Positions 60,455-64,000 of a stretch of 64,000 nt of DNA are shown here, in pieces. The stretch is from positions 2,728,001 to 2,792,000 of the forward strand of contig JAGKQI010000091.1 in the NCBI GenBank assembly GCA_018806915.1, in the 5' to 3' direction. Position 1 is the first letter of the stretch. The number at the start of each line of letters is the position of its first letter. The position numbers and the translations under genes are program-made. Source of the DNA: Phytophthora colocasiae (taxonomy: Eukaryota > Oomycota > Peronosporomycetes > Peronosporales > Peronosporaceae). The notes under the pieces were generated by a model. The model saw nothing but the letters and a program-made list of their open reading frames with translations, had not been told where the DNA came from and did no database searches.

Positions 60455-61931
60455 CTGTCCAGCGGCTCAGTGATGCCAGGCCATGGCACAGCCAATTGGC
60501 CTCAGCCGAATCACCTCGGAGGACACGTTGTGACGGAGTTCCAGCAAGATCATTTGTGTAGAATATAACGGTACGCTTGTCGCGAAAAACTATATATCCA
60601 GCCTTGTTAGCAATTGTAATTGGAGGGGTGTAAGGCGTTTGCTGTTGAGGAGGCAACTTTTTCTGAGCACGTTTGTGAGCTTCCTGAAGTTTCTCCCAGC
60701 CAGGCGGCACATTGATTGCCGCGACCAATTCCCATGATCCGCGTGAAGCAGCATCCATTCGAGACTTTGCTGCATCCAACTCTGAGCTAATCCACTTACC
60801 CTGAAGTGAAATTCGTACAGTTCCTAGCATTTTCATCTCACCGTCGGTAAAGGTCAGAAGCGTTTGAGCCAGGTTGTGCCGCGTATAGAAGTTGTCGCAC
60901 ACAAGAAGTCGCCTCGAACTCGGATCTGGAAACATCTTGGTGATGTGGCCGCACATGGCTACCCACAAGGCACTCGCATCTTTCCGGTTCACAGGAATGT
61001 CTGCACGATCTAATGTCCTACAAATTGGTGTGCGTAGTGCTGGAAAAACGTCAACGTAGCGGTCCACTGGTACAGTTCGTGTTCGGTTCCGAGAGCCATT
61101 GTCCCACACCGAGTACGTGTACAGACTCTCCCAGCCAACTACGCCGTAGAAGCAGACGCCGTACTTGTCAGGTTTTGACGGCAAATAGGTCTTGGTTCCG
61201 GATCGAGCCTTTGTTCTAACTGTGATCTCATCTAAGCTTATAGCTCCAACTGGAACAGCAATTGCAGCAAACTTCTGCTGCACCTGGGCTAGCAATCGCC
61301 TGCTGTGCCACAGTGGATCTTGTTCACGGCGCACAACTGCCACACTTCCTGGAGACTGCATCTGGAAACGCGCTCGGATAATTTCAAAGCGATTCCGAGT
61401 CATCGTTTTTGGGAAGTCGGGATAACCAAGAAAAAGCTTCTGAGACCAAAACTCTTTGATCTCAGTTAGTGGAATGATACTCATCACAATTTCCAGTCCT
61501 ATATATGCGTCAATTTCGAACACCGTAGCCTCCGGCTTGCCCTTCTCTTTGAGCAGTAGGTTGGTCCAGCTCTGTAAAGAGTCTCGAAACTCACGGGTAA
61601 AGAATAGCGAGAAGAGTCCAAGCTCGCCGCGCTCCTTGTAGACTCGATCTACCTCTGCTGGACGAACGATATGTAGACCACTTTCACCAATTATTTTATC
61701 CACATAGCTGTTACCGGTCAGCTTGCGTTGAGCCGCTGGACGCGCCGCTGCAGCTTCAGACGCTGTATCCGTCTCCGTTTCAGTCCCCTCCTCACAGTCT
61801 GCACTCTCGTTCGTATTCTCTTCCTCCTCCTCGTCCACGTCGGACTCAAACTCCCATTCCTCATCGCCAGCCTCGTTTAGGAGGTCATGTATGTCCGTCT
61901 TCAATACGGAAGATCTCAAAAACGACTGCAA
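60455..61931 (-). pseudogene. PiggyBac transposase N-terminal and first two catalytic segments
   Basis: The frame is open from about 61931 (TTG where an ATG would be expected; a TATAAATA box lies about 45 bp upstream on this strand). The acidic N-terminus contains EEWEFESDVDEEEEEN. Catalytic parts are AISLDEITVRTKARSGTK (first Asp) and LLVCDNFYTRHNLAQTLL (second Asp), followed by VIFYTNDLAGTPSQRVL. After SLSRWTG the frame runs on antisense to the inverted segment and stops at 60372. The third catalytic Asp is on the other strand, so the enzyme cannot be made from this copy. Confidence 0.88.
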
Positions 61932-62125
61932 CTCGAACTATTGTGGGCTTTACGATACTGTCGTATTTATAGGTCTGCAGCGGACCTATTCATCTTGGTG
62001 ATCCCTACACCAAACCCACGGCGCTGGATTTTTGACCAACCAAAGACGTTCATGAGCCAAATTACAGGACCGGTGCGGACCTACTGTACAAGCCTGGCCA
62101 AAATCTCTGGTAGTTAAAGGGTTAA

Positions 62126-62345
62126 AAAGCAAACAAGATGGTCTACAAATCCAAATAGATGTGGTGAAGTGGATTTGTGGTAAAGTGGATTCAAATCAAA
62201 CCGGATACAACGCAGAACGACCACGATGATGGGTGACGTGCGACAGTGGTGCTACGATAAGGACAGGTCCCTGGAACTGGATACCTATTCTAGGGCGGAC
62301 CCTAAGTTAGGACCCACTTGGCCTAGCTTACCTACGTTCGGATCC
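62126..62345. other. Spacer between piggyBac 2 and the satellite, no gene seen
   Basis: Only the resumed frame of the interrupted effector-like ORF (to 62183) is of note. Confidence 0.4.
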
Positions 62346-63400
62346 CACAGTTCTAAGTGCGGATCCGGTGATCCTAAGTGCGGATCCGGCAATCCTTAAG
62401 TGCGGATCCGGCAGTCCTAAGTGCGGATCCGGCAGTCTTAAGTGCGGATCCGGCAGTCCTTAAGTGCGGATCCGGCAGTCTTAAGTGCGGATCCCGCGGT
62501 CCTAAGTGCGGATCCTTCGAACCCCCAGATCCAGAGATCCAGATCCAAGATCCTCGGATCCCGAAGCCGGATCCCCAAGATCCAAGATCCCGAGATCCAG
62601 ATCCAGGATCCTCGGATCCCGAAGCCGGATCCCCAAGATCCAAGATCCCGAGATCCAGATCCAAGATCCTCGGATCCCGAAGCCGGATCCCGAAGCCGGA
62701 TCCCCAAGATCCAAGATCCCGAGATCCAGATCCAAGATCCTCGGATCCCGAGGCCGGATCCCCAAGATCCAAGATTCTCGGATCCTGAAGCCGGATCCCT
62801 AAGATCCAAGATCCCAAGATCCAGATCCAAGATCCTCGGATCCTGAAGCCGGATCCCCAAGATCCAAGATCCCGAGATCCAGATCCAAGATCCTCGGATC
62901 CCGAAGCTGGATCCCGAAGCCGGATCTCCAAGATCCAAGATCCCGAGATCCAGATCCAAGATCCTCGGATCCCGAGGCCGGATCCCCAAGATCCAAGATC
63001 CTCGGATCCTGAAGCCGGATCCCTAAGATCCAAGATCCCAAGATCCAGATCCAAGATCCCGAGATCCAGATGGCGGATCCCCAAGATCCAAGATCCAAGA
63101 TCCTCGGATCCAGATGCCGGATCCCCAAGATCCAAGATCCCAAGATCCAGATCCAAGATCCCGAGATCCAGATGGCGGATCCCCAAGATCCAAGATCCAA
63201 GATCCTCGGATCCAGATGCCGGATCCCCAAGATCCAAGATCCCGAGATCCAGATGCCGGATCCCCAAGATCCAAGATCCAGAGATCCAGATCCAGGATCC
63301 TCGGATCCTGAAGTCGGATCCTTGGATCCTGAAGCTGGATCCTCGGATCTGAACTCGGATCCTCAAGATCCAAGACATCGACATAGTGGAGAAGTTGCAG
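62346..63400. repeat. GATCC-rich satellite array (two subarrays)
   Basis: 62354-62515 is a tandem array of about 21 bp units (AAGTGCGGATCCGGCAGTCC). 62520-63370 is built from GATCCNAGATCC words in higher-order units of about 60 bp that include GAAGCCGGATCCCCAAGATC. All six frames are open for long stretches because the unit contains no stop words. The resulting Ile-Leu-Asp-Leu-Gly repeats are not evidence of a gene. Confidence 0.9.
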
Positions 63401-64000
63401 GAGAGCCAGCATGATCTAAGATAGAGATTTGCGATGGGCAAGATAGGGTACAGGATGAGGAACTGGATAACCATAAATCAGAGAGTCGAATTTACCTTCT
63501 AGTGCGCAAGTGGTTTTCTTCAGGACCTAAGACAAGGGAAGAGGATAGTGTATTGGCCTCCCCTTAGTCTTCCTGCAAGTTTCTTCGCCTACCTAGCTAC
63601 AGCTAAGACCGGATCCCTGATTTGGCCGGCTTACCTTACGCTAGTGAAGACCCCGGATCCAACGGTGTTGATTGCTTAACCGCAGGATCCCTCGACCTCT
63701 CAACACCCTCAAGACCAACCGCTACAGGAGGCGGCAAGCAAGACAGTAAAGGAAAGGAAAAGGAACCCCACAGCCACCAAGGCAACCCCGGATCTAAGGA
63801 TCCACAAGATCTTCGAGTCCAAGACCAAGATCCCCCCAACCAGGACCTGTGTGCAGGAATACCCACGCAAGTCCAACCTCCCAAGTCCCCGCCAAGGACG
63901 TTCAAGCCCTCACGCCTGTGTACAGTCTCCCGTTCCTGAGAGAGCAGATCCCGCCCACTGACGGGTACACAAGGTGAGCCTCAGCAACCCCACGGTTATC
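63401..64000. other. Sequence beyond the satellite, weakly repeat-derived
   Basis: Scattered CGGATCC and GGATCTAAGGATCC words continue to about 63830. A plus-strand frame at 63622-63939 is Pro/Ser/Lys-rich (GGGKQDSKGKEKEPHSHQGN) without motifs; it could be the start of a retroelement gag continuing past the window, but nothing proves it. Confidence 0.35.

Larger units (their letters stand above)
59380..62121. mobile_element. PiggyBac element 2 (2742 bp), internally rearranged
   Basis: Inverted ends CCCTTTAACTACCAGAGAT and ATCTCTGGTAGTTAAAGGG are perfect and flanked by TTAA at 59376-59379 and 62122-62125. Inside are a minus-strand transposase N-terminal two-thirds (61931 to about 60455), a plus-strand C-terminal third (about 59866-60450) and a small plus-strand Cys-rich ORF (59551 on). 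Its TIRs differ from piggyBac 1, so the family is different. Confidence 0.93.

Noticed and set aside
62374..63474. Long open frames on both strands in the GATCC array, which look like a 366-residue repetitive protein
   Set aside because: All six frames are open because the repeat unit lacks stop words; composition is purely repeat-driven and no start, signal or domain supports a gene.
1..64000. CRISPR array, bacterial operons,riboswitches
   Set aside because: Introns, LTR elements and oomycete promoters show a eukaryotic nuclear sequence; no regularly spaced repeats of CRISPR type were seen.

Overview
The window looks like a nuclear contig from a plant-associated oomycete, most probably Phytophthora or a close relative. 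Four things support this. There are RxLR-type effector genes and relics at 8955-9533 and 53894-55119, and an EER-type secreted ORF at 59081. The choline pathway enzyme is an oomycete-style double-domain phosphoethanolamine N-methyltransferase. Initiator/FPR-like core promoters (TCATTYYNCAWTT type) sit just upstream of many start codons. Introns are short (48-86 bp), and the mobile elements include Copia, Ty3/gypsy, piggyBac, Tc1/mariner and a Crypton-like tyrosine recombinase. The species cannot be fixed from the sequence alone.

Layout. 1-5918 is transposon debris: a Copia RT remnant, a Ty3/gypsy LTR and gag relic, a gypsy integrase tail, a piggyBac-end fragment with a long hairpin, and a 720 bp TIR element. 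5963-14960 holds a 5'-truncated coiled-coil/zinc protein, an apparently intact RxLR effector gene, a broken Kazal-like inhibitor, an intron-bearing MAP2K-like kinase with a decayed partial copy, and a five-exon gene of unknown function. 15251-25280 is a cluster of six small intronless paralogs that share a Cys/His signature (C-x6-C-x12-H-x2-C-x2-H followed by KANxNQRR) and an acidic hydrophobic C-terminal helix. A Tc1/mariner copy and an MFSD12-like transporter interrupt the cluster. 25357-35227 is a stable housekeeping block: an 8-exon DENN-domain protein, a 3-exon unknown gene, a type I membrane protein and a 6-exon RAD51-family recombinase.

35637-45825 is one young Copia element. It has 279 bp LTRs that differ at only 2 sites, a GCTCC-like 5 bp target duplication (GCCTC) and an intact 1586-residue polyprotein. 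Its 3' LTR was later split by a 3.4 kb piggyBac element at a TTAA. 46425-53613 carries a secreted GH3 beta-glucosidase and two tandem methyltransferase genes whose C-terminal halves look homogenised by gene conversion. 53894-64000 returns to accessory sequence: an RxLR relic split by a TIR element, a Crypton-like element, a C2HC/J-like gene, a tRNA-like sequence abutting a decapitated effector-like ORF, a second piggyBac element inserted in that ORF with its own C-terminal module inverted, and a GATCC-rich satellite array.

The best candidate for an undescribed system is the six-gene CCHCH cluster, which looks like a locally expanded family of small putative DNA-binding regulators. Several transposase lesions are also notable: two unrelated transposases each carry a single in-frame TGA where the family has Trp, the Crypton seems to have Phe for its catalytic Tyr, and the second piggyBac has its third catalytic Asp on the opposite strand. 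All exon structures were built by hand from splice signals and reading-frame continuity.
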